From assembly GCA_035532935.1 (NCBI GenBank), contig DATKQE010000077.1:62001-126000 (forward strand): DNA of 64,000 nucleotides, given 5' to 3'. Shown in pieces: positions 1-9,162 of the stretch (its first letter is position 1; every line of letters starts with the position of its first letter). Position numbers and translations under genes: made by a program. The notes under the pieces are model-generated. The model made no database searches, was not told the origin of the DNA, and saw nothing but the letters and a program-made list of their open reading frames with translations. The DNA comes from DATJLY01 sp035532935. Lineage in GTDB: Bacteria; Pseudomonadota; Alphaproteobacteria; ATCC43930; CGMCC-115725.

Positions 1-95
1 TGTCCCTGATTTTGTGGGATCGAGCTGCACCGAAATTGCAGCGGCCGTCCCGAACGATCGCCCCGGAACACGGTACGCGATATTTGGAGGCACGA

Positions 96-2060
96 GTGGG
101 GAGCGCAGGGAAGGCTTGCTGCTGCGATAGGCGATCGCGGACGCGCAGGCGTTTTGACCACCATCGAGCTTGCACCATTGGGATGGGGATTGCGGCCATC
201 TCCAGCCTTATCGCGCTGCAATCGCCGGCGGCTCAGACCATTGAAGAGCTCAAAAGCCTGTCGATCGACCAACTCGCCAATATCAAGATCACGTCCGTCT
301 CCAAATCCGCCGAGCCGCTCAGCGACGCGGCGGCTGCCATCTATGTCATCAGCCACGACGACATCATCCGCTCCGGTGCGACCACCATTCCGGAGATTCT
401 GCGCTTGGCGCCGAACTTGGAGGTCGCACAGCTCAACGCGTCCACCTACGCGATATCGGCGCGCGGCTTCAACGTCGGCAACAACGCCAGCATGTCGAAC
501 AAGCTGCTCGTCCTGATCGATGGCCGCAGCGTCTATACACCGCTGTTCGCGGGCGTTTACTGGGACATGCTCGGGGTTCTGCCCGAGGATATCGAACGCA
601 TCGAAGTGATCAGCGGACCGGGCGCGACCCTGTGGGGATCCAATGCCGTCAACGGCGTGATCAATATCATCACGCGTAAAGCCGCCGACACGCAGGGCGG
701 TGTTCTGGACTTGGGCGCCGGGAATCAGGAACGCGCTGCGAGCCTGCAATATGGGGGCCGGCTGACCGGCGATCTGACCTATCGCGTCCACGCCGAGGGC
801 TACCAGTTCAGTCCGAACAAGACCGCGGCCGGCTTCGATGCGGAGGATGCCTGGTCGAAGCCTCAAGGCGGATTCCGGGTCGACTGGACTCCTCCCGGGG
901 AGTTCGTCTCCGTGCAGAGCGACATTTTCCAAGCCTCCGAAGAGCCGGGTGCCTCCATTGGCGGCCGCGACCTGGTCGCGAGTTGGCAACATCAGCTGGA
1001 TGACGGATCGTCGTTTCAGACGCAAGCCTATTACGACGTGGCAAAGCGCCACGTCGACAATGGCGGCGGCGGGTTCACGGTCGACACCTATGACCTGAGC
1101 GGCCAGCACAGCTTCGCCCTGGGAAGCTGGAACCAGATCATTTGGGGCCTGGGCGATCGGATCATCTCGTACGAGATCGAAAATACGCCGACGCTGCTGT
1201 TCGAACCGGCAGGCCGCACGCTCAATCTCGCCAACCTGTTTGTCCAGGACACCGCGGCGCTTACCAACACGGTCAAACTCGCAGTAGGCACAAAGCTCGA
1301 AAACGAGCCCTATACCGGGGTCCAACTGATGCCGAGCGCGCGGATCTCGTGGAAGGTCACAGACAATGCCCTGCTGTGGTCCGCGGTATCGCGCGCGGTG
1401 CGCGCGCCGACCCCGGTCGATCGCGACCTGATCGAACGCTCGGGATCGGTCGATGTCCTGAGGGGATCGTTTAACTTCATGCCGGAGGTGCTGACCGCCT
1501 ACGAGATCGGCACCCGTGTCCAAGCATCGCCGCGCGTGTCGTTTTCGATCTCGGCGTTCTACAATTTCTACGACGATCTTCGCAGCATCGAGGTCTCACC
1601 GGTTACGTTTCTGCCGCTGAAGTGGGGCAATCTGATGGAGGGGCGTGTCTACGGCACCGAAGTCTGGGGCACCTACCGGGTCGCCGATTGGTGGCGATTG
1701 AGTGCCGGCTTCAACGTCCAGCATGAGCATTTGAGATTCAAGCCCGGCAGCAGCGAGATCGGGGGCCTGTCGTTTGCGGCCGACGATCCCAACCATCAGG
1801 CCTCGCTGCGGTCATCCATGGATCTTGGCAAGAACGTCACGGCGGACGCGTTCTTGCGCTATGTCGGCGCCCTGCACAATCCCGGAGTCCCCGACTATGC
1901 CGAACTCGATCTGCGGCTTGGCTGGAAGGTCACGTCATCGCTGGGGATATCGATTTCGGGATTCAACCTGATTCATTCGCGCCATCCCGAATTCGTCGAG
2001 CCCGGCCTGACCGACGAGGTACCGCGCAGCTTCTTCGTCGACACACGCTGGACATTCTAG
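96..2060 (+). CDS. TonB-dependent outer membrane receptor
   Basis: This is an outer-membrane beta-barrel receptor that takes up a ligand using TonB energy. The plug domain is clear: after the signal region come a TonB-box-like stretch (SLSIDQLANIKITSVSK), the DDIIRSGATTIPEILRLAP motif, and GPGATLWGSNAVNGVINIIT. The barrel follows and ends with the aromatic terminal residue expected of outer-membrane proteins (DTRWTF). I chose GTG at 96 because GGAGG lies five bases upstream and it gives a basic n-region, a hydrophobic core and an AAQ-type cleavage site. TTG at 12 and ATG at 183 are alternatives, and a start left of the window cannot be excluded. The closest relative in the window is the broken receptor at 4532-5173. 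YfiR-family and sensor-kinase genes follow, which suggests signalling-linked uptake. The ligand is unknown; nothing in the sequence identifies a siderophore or cobalamin. Confidence 0.9.
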   Translation: MGSAGKACCCDRRSRTRRRFDHHRACTIGMGIAAISSLIALQSPAAQTIEELKSLSIDQLANIKITSVSKSAEPLSDAAAAIYVISHDDIIRSGATTIPEILRLAPNLEVAQLNASTYAISARGFNVGNNASMSNKLLVLIDGRSVYTPLFAGVYWDMLGVLPEDIERIEVISGPGATLWGSNAVNGVINIITRKAADTQGGVLDLGAGNQERAASLQYGGRLTGDLTYRVHAEGYQFSPNKTAAGFDAEDAWSKPQGGFRVDWTPPGEFVSVQSDIFQASEEPGASIGGRDLVASWQHQLDDGSSFQTQAYYDVAKRHVDNGGGGFTVDTYDLSGQHSFALGSWNQIIWGLGDRIISYEIENTPTLLFEPAGRTLNLANLFVQDTAALTNTVKLAVGTKLENEPYTGVQLMPSARISWKVTDNALLWSAVSRAVRAPTPVDRDLIERSGSVDVLRGSFNFMPEVLTAYEIGTRVQASPRVSFSISAFYNFYDDLRSIEVSPVTFLPLKWGNLMEGRVYGTEVWGTYRVADWWRLSAGFNVQHEHLRFKPGSSEIGGLSFAADDPNHQASLRSSMDLGKNVTADAFLRYVGALHNPGVPDYAELDLRLGWKVTSSLGISISGFNLIHSRHPEFVEPGLTDEVPRSFFVDTRWTF

Positions 2061-2061
2061 C

Positions 2062-2087
2062 CCTGCGCGCCCGGTCTATCGCGCAGG
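2062..2087 (+). terminator. GC-rich hairpin after the TonB receptor
   Basis: A perfect 8-bp inverted repeat (CCTGCGCG / CGCGCAGG) with a 10-nt loop starts one base after the receptor stop codon. There is no T-run, so it may be a Rho-assisted terminator or an mRNA 3'-stabilising hairpin rather than a classical intrinsic terminator. Confidence 0.35.
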
Positions 2088-2224
2088 CGCCGCGTCGGTC
2101 CGGGCGGACGCTACCGTTACAGCGATTTCGACGCGACGCCCGGGATCGCCGCCAACCACTCGTGCCGCGACCGCTGGAACTGAACAGGCTGGTGTCGGGG
2201 ATGTCCAAAATGCGATGGTGCGTC

Positions 2225-2365
2225 TTTGCCGAAGACGTCGCAAGAAACTTCCGGTCGGGTAGCCGAACTCCGCCAGGACGAGCGTGTCGATTTCAAGAAC
2301 GCCGATTTCGTCATCGACGATGACGATGGTGCTCGTCGCTTCGGCCGGTGCGGAACCATCGCCAC
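2225..2365 (-). pseudogene. Response-regulator receiver fragment (broken)
   Basis: Just downstream of the hybrid kinase on the same strand, one frame reads TIVIVDDEIGVLEIDTLVLA followed by EFGY. This is the beta1-alpha1-beta2 start of a receiver domain, including the acidic DD pair. The reading then breaks down: no phospho-acceptor DxxMP segment is recognisable, and the only nearby start codons (around 2365) lie in a different frame. The position right behind a kinase fits a lost cognate regulator. It is too short to assign to a subfamily. Confidence 0.4.
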
Positions 2366-2395
2366 CGTGGTCGAACGTGGCGGGGAGACCCCGGA

Positions 2396-4204
2396 TCAGC
2401 CCGCCGATCCCTGCAGGGCATTGTGGACTTCGCGGGCGAGATCCTCCTTGCGGTAGGGCTTGATGAGAACGCGGATATTTCCCGTCGAGCCAAGTCCCGA
2501 GAGGACTTTCGGATCGGCAAAGCCCGAGGAGAGCACGACGCCGATATGCGGCCATCGTTCGAGCGTCGTACGGATAAGGTCGATGCCGTTATAGGCGCCC
2601 GGCAAGATGATGTCGCTCAAGACGACATGCACGATCTCGCGTTCGAGGATTTCGAGTGCCTTCATGGCCGAATCGGCCTCGACGACACGATAATTGAGCG
2701 TCCGTAGCTGCAACCCGGCGATCTTGCGCATCGCGGCATTGTCTTCCACCACCAGTACCAGTTCGCCTTGTCCTTGCGCCGCCGGTTCCGAGTTCGAGCG
2801 ATGGGTCGTTGCGGCGGCGGCGTCGCTGCGGGGAAGATATAGTCGAAACACCGTGCCGGTACCGACCTCGCTGTAGACATTGATGTGGCCGTGCGACTGC
2901 TTCATGAATCCGAAGACCATGGCAAGACCGAGCCCGGTACCCCTGTCCTTCTCCTTGGTCGTGAAGAAGGGATCGAAGATTCGACTGACGACGTCCGGCG
3001 GCATGCCGGTACCGTCGTCGGACACCGCGATCAATGCATACTCGCCGGGCGCGACGTCCTGATACTGGGCCGTATAGTCTGCGTCGAGCCGTTGATTGCG
3101 CGTCGTGAACCGCAGGGTCCCGCCCTTCGGCATGGCGTCACGCGCGTTGGTCGCAAGATTGACGAGGCTCGACTCGAGCTGCGCCGGATCCACCTCGACC
3201 GACCAAACATTCGGCGCGAGGTCGAGCACCACGTCGATGGACTCGCCGAGTACGCGGTCGATGAGCCTGGCGGTCCCCTCGACCAGCGCGTTGATTTCGA
3301 CCTGCACCGGATTAAGCGTCTGCCGCCGCGCAAAGGCGAGCAGGCGGCGCGTGAGATCGGCGCCGCGCAGGGCGGCCTCCATGCTCGCCGCGATCAGTTC
3401 GTCCGCCTCGCCGATCGATCGGGCGAGGGGTCGCAGAAGGTCCAGATTACCGATGACGATGCCAAGCAGGTTGTTGAAGTCGTGCGCGATCCCGCCCGTC
3501 AGCGTACCGATCGCTTCCATCTTTTGCGCCTGCACGAGCTGGCTTTCGGCTTTCTGGCGCGCGGCGCTTTCCGAGCGCAGAACCTCGTTCGCGGTTGCGA
3601 GTTCCCTGGTCCGTTCAACCACGCGACTTTCGAGCTCGTCGGCGTATCGCTTGATCTTTGCGTTGGCGGCGGTGAGCTCCGACCTGATCTGCTCGAGCTC
3701 GCGGTTCGCACGGACCGTCTCTTCGAAGGTCGAGATCAGGAGGTCGAGGATCTGGGTTCTTTCGGACGTGATGGTGTAGCGATTGCCCATGAACTCGACG
3801 TTTACGCCGATCGAAAGGCGGTCGGCGTTTCGCTTCTCGATATTGGCGAGGATACGCTCGACCCGAGCGACGAGATCGTCGGTTGCGTACGGCTTCCGGA
3901 TGAAATTGTCCGCGCCGCACTCGAGACCATTGATCACGTCCATCGGCTCGCTGAGGCTCGTGAGCAGAACGACGGGCACCGGAGGCTTGGCCCGGTGGCT
4001 CTTGATCGCACGGCAGAGCTCGTAGCCCGACATGCCCGGCATCATCACGTCCGAAATCACGACATCGAAGTCTTCGCTGGCGAACAACGCGAGCGCGCGT
4101 TCGCCGTCGGCGGCGCCGGAGACCTCCAAGCCTCGCTCCTCGAGGGCATAGATGAGACGAGCGGCCTGGGTCGGGCTGTCTTCCACCACGAGTATCCGTG
4201 CCAT
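2396..4204 (-). CDS. Cytosolic hybrid histidine kinase (REC-HK-REC)
   Basis: This 602-residue soluble signalling protein has no membrane segment. An N-terminal receiver occupies residues 1-120, with phospho-acceptor Asp52 in ISDVMMPG and Lys104 in the IRKPY motif. A long coiled-coil linker (about 155-225) leads to a HisKA domain with His241 in GGIAHDFNNLL. The HATPase domain has an N-box and G-boxes (DDGTGM, GTGLGLAMV). A second receiver (about 450-602) has Asp531 in LSDIILPG. The HDFNNLL form is typical of kinases that receive their signal from a partner through the N-terminal receiver, so the input is probably another kinase, perhaps the one at 5915-9061. It is transcribed opposite to the flanking receptor and YfiR genes, and a decayed receiver gene lies behind it. 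Confidence 0.9.
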   Translation of the reverse strand: MARILVVEDSPTQAARLIYALEERGLEVSGAADGERALALFASEDFDVVISDVMMPGMSGYELCRAIKSHRAKPPVPVVLLTSLSEPMDVINGLECGADNFIRKPYATDDLVARVERILANIEKRNADRLSIGVNVEFMGNRYTITSERTQILDLLISTFEETVRANRELEQIRSELTAANAKIKRYADELESRVVERTRELATANEVLRSESAARQKAESQLVQAQKMEAIGTLTGGIAHDFNNLLGIVIGNLDLLRPLARSIGEADELIAASMEAALRGADLTRRLLAFARRQTLNPVQVEINALVEGTARLIDRVLGESIDVVLDLAPNVWSVEVDPAQLESSLVNLATNARDAMPKGGTLRFTTRNQRLDADYTAQYQDVAPGEYALIAVSDDGTGMPPDVVSRIFDPFFTTKEKDRGTGLGLAMVFGFMKQSHGHINVYSEVGTGTVFRLYLPRSDAAAATTHRSNSEPAAQGQGELVLVVEDNAAMRKIAGLQLRTLNYRVVEADSAMKALEILEREIVHVVLSDIILPGAYNGIDLIRTTLERWPHIGVVLSSGFADPKVLSGLGSTGNIRVLIKPYRKEDLAREVHNALQGSAG

Positions 4205-4531
4205 AGGCGATTACCTCCGCGTGCATCGCGGCCGCTTCTGCGCGGCTGATGCGCGCTCGATTGGCCGCGATGGTCGAGGCGGTAGCGCATCCCGACGACG
4301 GAAGAAGTCCGCACGCGCTGCGCGCAGGCAGCTTCTTGTCGATGCGGCCATCTCCATTCGGCCGCGGTGCGCGACCATCCTCGCGAAGGCTCATAATGCA
4401 CGAAAAACGACAGTTGTAGAATTATTATTCCACTGTAAGATGCTTAACGCGATACACATGCGCGCCGGCGCCAGGTGGCTGGAAATTGGCCTTTGGGGTC
4501 TCCTGGGTCCCCCATCGGGGCAGTGGCGGGG
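4205..4531. other. Intergenic region with an AT-rich patch
   Basis: This gap separates the minus-strand kinase from the plus-strand receptor remnant. Most of it is GC-rich with no convincing gene. Around 4395-4450 there is a distinctly AT-rich stretch containing an inverted ACAGT/ACTGT pair and TTGTAG, then 16 bases, then TAAGAT, a weak sigma-70-like arrangement on the plus strand. It is the most likely place for promoters of the kinase or of the downstream YfiR operon, but neither is firm. Confidence 0.3.
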
Positions 4532-5173
4532 CGCGGCGTCCGCGTCGCCGTGCGGGCGATGGACCCCAGGCTGTGTCCCGATCGAGACGGGTGCGACCGC
4601 TCTTTCAGCGGCGTTGGGCCGCGACCACGACCGGCGCATCATGCGTGGGTAAATGTGGCGCGGCTGGTGCATCCGCGGATCATCGAGGGCAGCCTCGAGT
4701 CGACGCCGGAGACCATCATTCCGTTCTTCTATGCCAATGCGATGGAGAGGGGCACCTGTGGCATGGAGGCGTGGGGAGCCTGTTGGATAAACGCCTGGTG
4801 GCGCCTCAATGCCGGACTCAATCTCCTGCGCAAGGACCTGCGCTTCCGGCGCGGGAGCAGCGGTCTCGCGGGGATATCGTCGGCCGGCGACGACCCCACC
4901 CATCAGGAATCGCTTCGCTCGTCCATGGACGTCATGCCCGCGGTCAGCTTCGATGCGGAACTGCGCGAGGTCGGCAGGCTGCCGGATTCTGCCGTGCCAA
5001 GCCATGTGGAGCTCAACGCGCGGCTCGTCTGGAAGGTCTCCGAAGCCTTGAGCATATCGCTTTCCGGGTTCAATCTGCTCCAGCCGCATCACATCGAGTT
5101 CATCGACCCGTCGGTGACGCCGACCGTCGAGATCGGGCGGAGCTTCTTCGTGAACGCGCACTTGAGAGTCTGA
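4532..5173 (+). pseudogene. 3' remnant of a second TonB-dependent receptor
   Basis: The last 170 or so codons encode barrel strands that align with the end of the intact receptor at 96-2060. WWRLNAGLNLLRKDLRF matches WWRLSAGFNVQHEHLRF, DDPTHQESLRSSMD matches DDPNHQASLRSSMD, and SISLSGFNLLQPHHIEFID matches SISISGFNLIHSRHPEFVE. Further upstream, VAVRAMDP and CPDRDGC recall VSRAVRAPTPVDRDL of the intact copy, so an internal part of the barrel has been deleted. Signal peptide, plug and most of the barrel are missing and there is no good start codon, so no working receptor can be made. The remnant ends two bases before the YfiR start, which suggests an original receptor-YfiR-kinase operon. Confidence 0.8.
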
Positions 5174-5174
5174 C

Positions 5175-5825
5175 GTGAGACGCCGAATTCAGATGAGATC
5201 GCGAATCACCGCTTCCGCTGCGACCATCACGGCGACCATCGCGGCCTTGGTGCCGGGTCTCGCCATCGCCGTCACCCGGGTCTGGCGCAACATTCGGGGC
5301 GCGGCCGTCGCCCCGTTCTGTGCCATCGCCCTGATGACAATGCCGGCGAACGCCTTGGAGGCCACCGCACCGGCCATCAAGGCCGCATTCCTTTACAAGT
5401 TCGGCTTCTTCGTCGAATGGCCGAAAGCGGCGTTCACCTCGAGCGACAGTCCCATCAACCTGTGCATCGTTGGCAACGATCCGTTCGGAACGTTGTTGGA
5501 CGACATCGTCAAGGGACAGAAGATCGGCCATCGGGCGCTCGCCCTGCGCCGGATGAACTCGATCGCGCGCGATTCCGGCTGCCATATCGTCTACATCTCG
5601 AACGGCGCAAATTCGCATTCGGCCCAGATGCTCGCCGCGCTGCGCGGCAGCGACGTCCTGACGGTGACCGATACAAGCGGCGGCGGCGATGTCGGCATCA
5701 TCAACTTCGTAATCAAGGACCATCGCGTGCGCTTCGATATCGACGACGCCGCGGCCGCGGCGGGCGGCCTCGTGATCAGTTCGAGGCTCTTGAACGTCGC
5801 TCTCGACGTCAAGCCGCGGCGCTGA
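5175..5825 (+). CDS. YfiR family (DUF4154) periplasmic protein
   Basis: This 216-residue exported protein belongs to the YfiR/DUF4154 family. YfiR of Pseudomonas and E. coli is a periplasmic repressor of the membrane diguanylate cyclase YfiN/TpbB. Family marks seen here are KAAFLYKFGFFVEWPKAAF near the mature N-terminus, INLCIVGNDPFG, and the C-terminal GGGDVGIINFVIKDHRVRFD with ISSRLLNVA. Translation probably starts at GTG 5175, with ATG at 5193 as an alternative. The N-terminus has two hydrophobic stretches (about 12-30 and 44-60), so the true signal peptide may start later. It sits directly after the receptor remnant and 90 bases before a kinase with a periplasmic CHASE8-like domain. I infer that it regulates this kinase rather than a cyclase, since no GGDEF protein is present. 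Confidence 0.85.
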   Translation: MRRRIQMRSRITASAATITATIAALVPGLAIAVTRVWRNIRGAAVAPFCAIALMTMPANALEATAPAIKAAFLYKFGFFVEWPKAAFTSSDSPINLCIVGNDPFGTLLDDIVKGQKIGHRALALRRMNSIARDSGCHIVYISNGANSHSAQMLAALRGSDVLTVTDTSGGGDVGIINFVIKDHRVRFDIDDAAAAAGGLVISSRLLNVALDVKPRR

Positions 5826-5914
5826 TCGCCGGATGCCATGAGCGAACATCGCAACCCATTGGCGACAATGAAAGGCCCGGCAGGGCCGGGGGCGCCTGCC
5901 GGGCGGGGCCGACC

Positions 5915-8900
5915 ATGAAGCATATGAACCCTTCCAGCCCGCTCCGCCGCAAGCTGCTGATCGCCGTCTTCCTCACGAGTGTGGCCGCATGGGTCTTGGC
6001 CGCGCTTGCGATCGCGGCCTACGAGCAATGGACGTTTCACGATCGGGAGGCGCAAGAGCTGTCGCAGCGGGCGAGCCTTCTGGCCCTCAACCTGACGGCG
6101 GCGCTGCAGTTCAGCGACAAGGACGCCGCCACGGAGACCCTGGCGACGCTGAATGATCTGCCCGGAACGCTCTCCGCTTGCGTATACGATGCCTCGGGCA
6201 AACTGTTTGCGGGCTTCGTGCGCAAGCAGGGCGCGGCATGCGCCAAGGCGGCTCGTTCCGGCGGCGCCGGCTTCGACATCGTGTCGCAGCAGGCGCGGCT
6301 CGTCCAACCGGTCATCTCGCGGGGACAACGTGTCGGATCGCTGCAAATCAGCGCGGCGGTGCCGTCTTTGGCCAGTCGCCTTCCGCAATACGGCCTGGCA
6401 CTGACGATCGTCCTGCTGGCGCTGGGCTTCGGGTCGCTCCTGCTGCGCCGCGTGATGCAGCGGATGCTCCTCGATCCCATCGTGACCGTGGTCGAGTTGG
6501 CCCGGACGGTCGCGGCGAAGGGTGAATTGCGCGCCCGCACGCGGATCGACACGCAGGACGAGATCGGCGAGCTCGCGCGTTCCTTCAATCGGATGCTGGA
6601 CACCATTCAGGAGCGCGAACAGCAAGTGAGCGCGAGCCGCAACCTGTTGCAATCGGTCATCGACAACACGTCGGCCATTATCTATGCCAAAGACCTCAAA
6701 GGCCGCTATCTCATCGCCAACCAGTCATATGCCGAGACGTTGAACACGACGCCGACGGACATCGTCGGCAAGACCATATCGGAGCTGTTTCCCGCCGACG
6801 TCGCGGCACGAATGATGGCGAATGATCGGGATGTCATCGCGCGGGGCGGGCCGGTGATTCGCGAGGAGGTCCTGGCGCATGGCGGGCCAAGCCGGACTTA
6901 CCTCGCTACGAGCTTCCCGTTGCGCAATGGTGCCGGCCTCATCGGCGGCGTCGCCGGCATCGCGACCGACATCACCGAGCGCAAGCTGGCCGAGGTCGAG
7001 TTGGACCTCCACCGTCACAATCTCGAGCGGCTGGTCGCCGAGCGTACGAGCGAGCTTGCCGCGGCCAAGGAGGCGGCGGAGGCGGCAACGCAGGCGAAGA
7101 GCGCATTTCTCGCGAACATGAGCCACGAGATCAGAACGCCGATGAATGCGATCGTCGGGCTCACCTATCTGCTGCGCCGCGGCCACCGCAGCCCCGACGA
7201 GCAGGAAAAGCTCAGAAAGATCTCGGATGCGGCCCAGCATCTTCTATCCATCATCAACGACATCCTCGATATCTCCAAGATCGAATCCGGGAAATTGACG
7301 CTCGAGGAGACGGATTTCGATCTCGATTCGCTGTTGGTGGACCGGGTTTTCAGTCTGGTCAGCGATCGCGCCCAGGAAAAGGGGTTGGAGGTCATCTTCG
7401 ACATCGATCCGGCCCTACCGCCGTCGCTGCGCGGCGATCCGATCCGATTCTCGCAGCTGATCCTCAATTACATGAGCAATGCGATCAAATTCACCGAGCA
7501 TGGAACGATCGTTCTTCGCGCGCGCCTCGTGGAGGAAGGCGGACCGACCATCCTGGTTCGGTTCGAAGTGCAGGATACGGGGCTCGGCATCGATCCCGAG
7601 CAGATCTCGCGGCTGTTCGAGACGTTCCAGCAATCGGACAGCTCGACCACGCGCAAATACGGCGGGACCGGCCTGGGCCTCGCCATCAACCTTCATCTCG
7701 CGGCGCTCATGGGAGGCGAGGTCGGCGCGACGAGCCGGCCGGGATCCGGAAGTACGTTCTGGTTCACTGCCAGGTTGCAACGGAGCGCGGACCCGGTGGC
7801 GCGGAAGATCAGTGCGCGGCTCCATGGATCGAGAGCCCTGGTCGTGGACGACTCCAAGGATGCGCGCGATGTCCTGTCGAGCATGCTGGTCGGTCTCGGG
7901 CTGCGTGTGGCAACTGCGGAGAACGGAGCGGCCGCGGTGGCGTTGATCGAGGCGGGCGACAGCCAAAGCGACCCGTTCGACGTGCTTATCATCGACTGGC
8001 GCATGCCCGACATGGACGGAATGGAAACCGCGCGGCGCGTCACGGAATTGAATCTTTCGCGACCTCCCACCTATGTCATGGTCACTGCCTTCGACGAGCC
8101 CGGTCTTCGGGAAACGGCCGGGCATCGCGGCTTCTCGTCCGTATTGGTGAAGCCGGTCACATCGTCCACCCTTCACGACTCGCTCAGCGCGATGGTCGAA
8201 GGCGGATTGCAGTTTCGACCCTCTCCGACCGAGGCATCCGCGGCGGAGCGCGTGCTGCGAAGGGAACATCGCGGACGGCGGCTGCTTCTGGCCGAGGATA
8301 ACCTGGTCAATCGGGAAGTGACCCTCGAACTGCTCCGCGACGTTGGCTTCCAGGTCGACGTCGCGGGCGACGGGTTGGAGGCGGTCGAGAAGGCGAGGCA
8401 GCATGAATACGACCTCGTCCTCATGGACATGCAGATGCCCGAGATGGATGGGCTCGCGGCCACCCGTGCCATTCGCGCCCTGCCGGCGTGGGACCGTGTT
8501 CCGATTATCGCAATGACCGCGAATGCCTTTGGCGAGGACCGCTCGGCTTGCCTGGCGGCCGGGATGAATGATCATCTCGGCAAGCCCGCGGCGCCGGCGG
8601 ATCTGTTCGCGATCCTGCTCCATTGGCTCAGCCAGCGGGATGCCGGCGCCGCGAGCCATGGCGATTCCGAGGAACCGGCCGAATCCCCGGAGCAGAAGCC
8701 CGATCAGGGAGCCGAGCCAGAGACGATTTTGAGCGTGGACGTGCCTAAATTGCTCGCGCAGGTCAAGAATAATACGACGTTCCTCCGCCGCCTCTTGCAG
8801 CTCGCCGCGACCGAACTCAGGGACGATGCTGCCGCCTTGAGCGACAGCGTGGCGCGCGGCGACTTCGAAACGGCGTTCAAGATCGTGCACCATATCAGAG

Positions 8901-9061
8901 GGACCGCGGGCCAGATCGAGGCCACGACCCTGTTCGCCTGCGCGAGCAGCGCCGAGGCGCGGTGGCGTCGCGGCCAGCCCGTGGACGCGACGCAATGGGA
9001 AGCCTTGACCAACGCGTTGACGGGCGTCGTGGCGGAGATCGACCGGTATCTCGCCGCATGA
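5915..9061 (+). CDS. Membrane hybrid histidine kinase (CHASE8-like/HAMP/PAS/HK/REC/REC/HPt)
   Basis: This 1048-residue sensor kinase contains a complete phosphorelay. Transmembrane helix 1 spans residues 14-36. A periplasmic domain of about 120 residues resembles CHASE8 (LSQRASLLALNLTAALQFSD). TM2 is at 159-178, HAMP about 180-235, PAS about 243-360 and a coiled coil 360-395. HisKA has His404 in NMSHEIRTPM, and the HATPase (about 505-620) has an N-box, DTGLGI and GGTGLGLA. REC1 has Asp694 in IIDWRMPDMDG and REC2 has Asp838 in LMDMQMPEMDG. A C-terminal HPt has His992 in the HHIRG motif. The expected relay is H404 to a receiver Asp to H992 to an outside regulator, possibly through the N-terminal receiver of the kinase at 2396-4204. 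ATG at 5915 is followed by a second ATG at 5924. Confidence 0.92.
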   Translation: MKHMNPSSPLRRKLLIAVFLTSVAAWVLAALAIAAYEQWTFHDREAQELSQRASLLALNLTAALQFSDKDAATETLATLNDLPGTLSACVYDASGKLFAGFVRKQGAACAKAARSGGAGFDIVSQQARLVQPVISRGQRVGSLQISAAVPSLASRLPQYGLALTIVLLALGFGSLLLRRVMQRMLLDPIVTVVELARTVAAKGELRARTRIDTQDEIGELARSFNRMLDTIQEREQQVSASRNLLQSVIDNTSAIIYAKDLKGRYLIANQSYAETLNTTPTDIVGKTISELFPADVAARMMANDRDVIARGGPVIREEVLAHGGPSRTYLATSFPLRNGAGLIGGVAGIATDITERKLAEVELDLHRHNLERLVAERTSELAAAKEAAEAATQAKSAFLANMSHEIRTPMNAIVGLTYLLRRGHRSPDEQEKLRKISDAAQHLLSIINDILDISKIESGKLTLEETDFDLDSLLVDRVFSLVSDRAQEKGLEVIFDIDPALPPSLRGDPIRFSQLILNYMSNAIKFTEHGTIVLRARLVEEGGPTILVRFEVQDTGLGIDPEQISRLFETFQQSDSSTTRKYGGTGLGLAINLHLAALMGGEVGATSRPGSGSTFWFTARLQRSADPVARKISARLHGSRALVVDDSKDARDVLSSMLVGLGLRVATAENGAAAVALIEAGDSQSDPFDVLIIDWRMPDMDGMETARRVTELNLSRPPTYVMVTAFDEPGLRETAGHRGFSSVLVKPVTSSTLHDSLSAMVEGGLQFRPSPTEASAAERVLRREHRGRRLLLAEDNLVNREVTLELLRDVGFQVDVAGDGLEAVEKARQHEYDLVLMDMQMPEMDGLAATRAIRALPAWDRVPIIAMTANAFGEDRSACLAAGMNDHLGKPAAPADLFAILLHWLSQRDAGAASHGDSEEPAESPEQKPDQGAEPETILSVDVPKLLAQVKNNTTFLRRLLQLAATELRDDAAALSDSVARGDFETAFKIVHHIRGTAGQIEATTLFACASSAEARWRRGQPVDATQWEALTNALTGVVAEIDRYLAA

Positions 9062-9074
9062 CCGCGCCCGGTCA

Positions 9075-9092
9075 GGCGGCCCGGGCGCCGCC
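9075..9092 (+). terminator. GC hairpin behind the hybrid kinase
   Basis: GGCGGC and GCCGCC form a 6-bp stem around a six-base loop, 13 bases after the kinase stop. It has no T-run. In such GC-rich DNA this could be chance, so it is only a weak terminator candidate. Confidence 0.25.
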
Positions 9093-9162
9093 CGTTCCGG
9101 CGCCGGTCCGGATGGCGTCGCGACGATAGGGAACGTCGCCGCCGTTCAATCGTTCACTTCGA

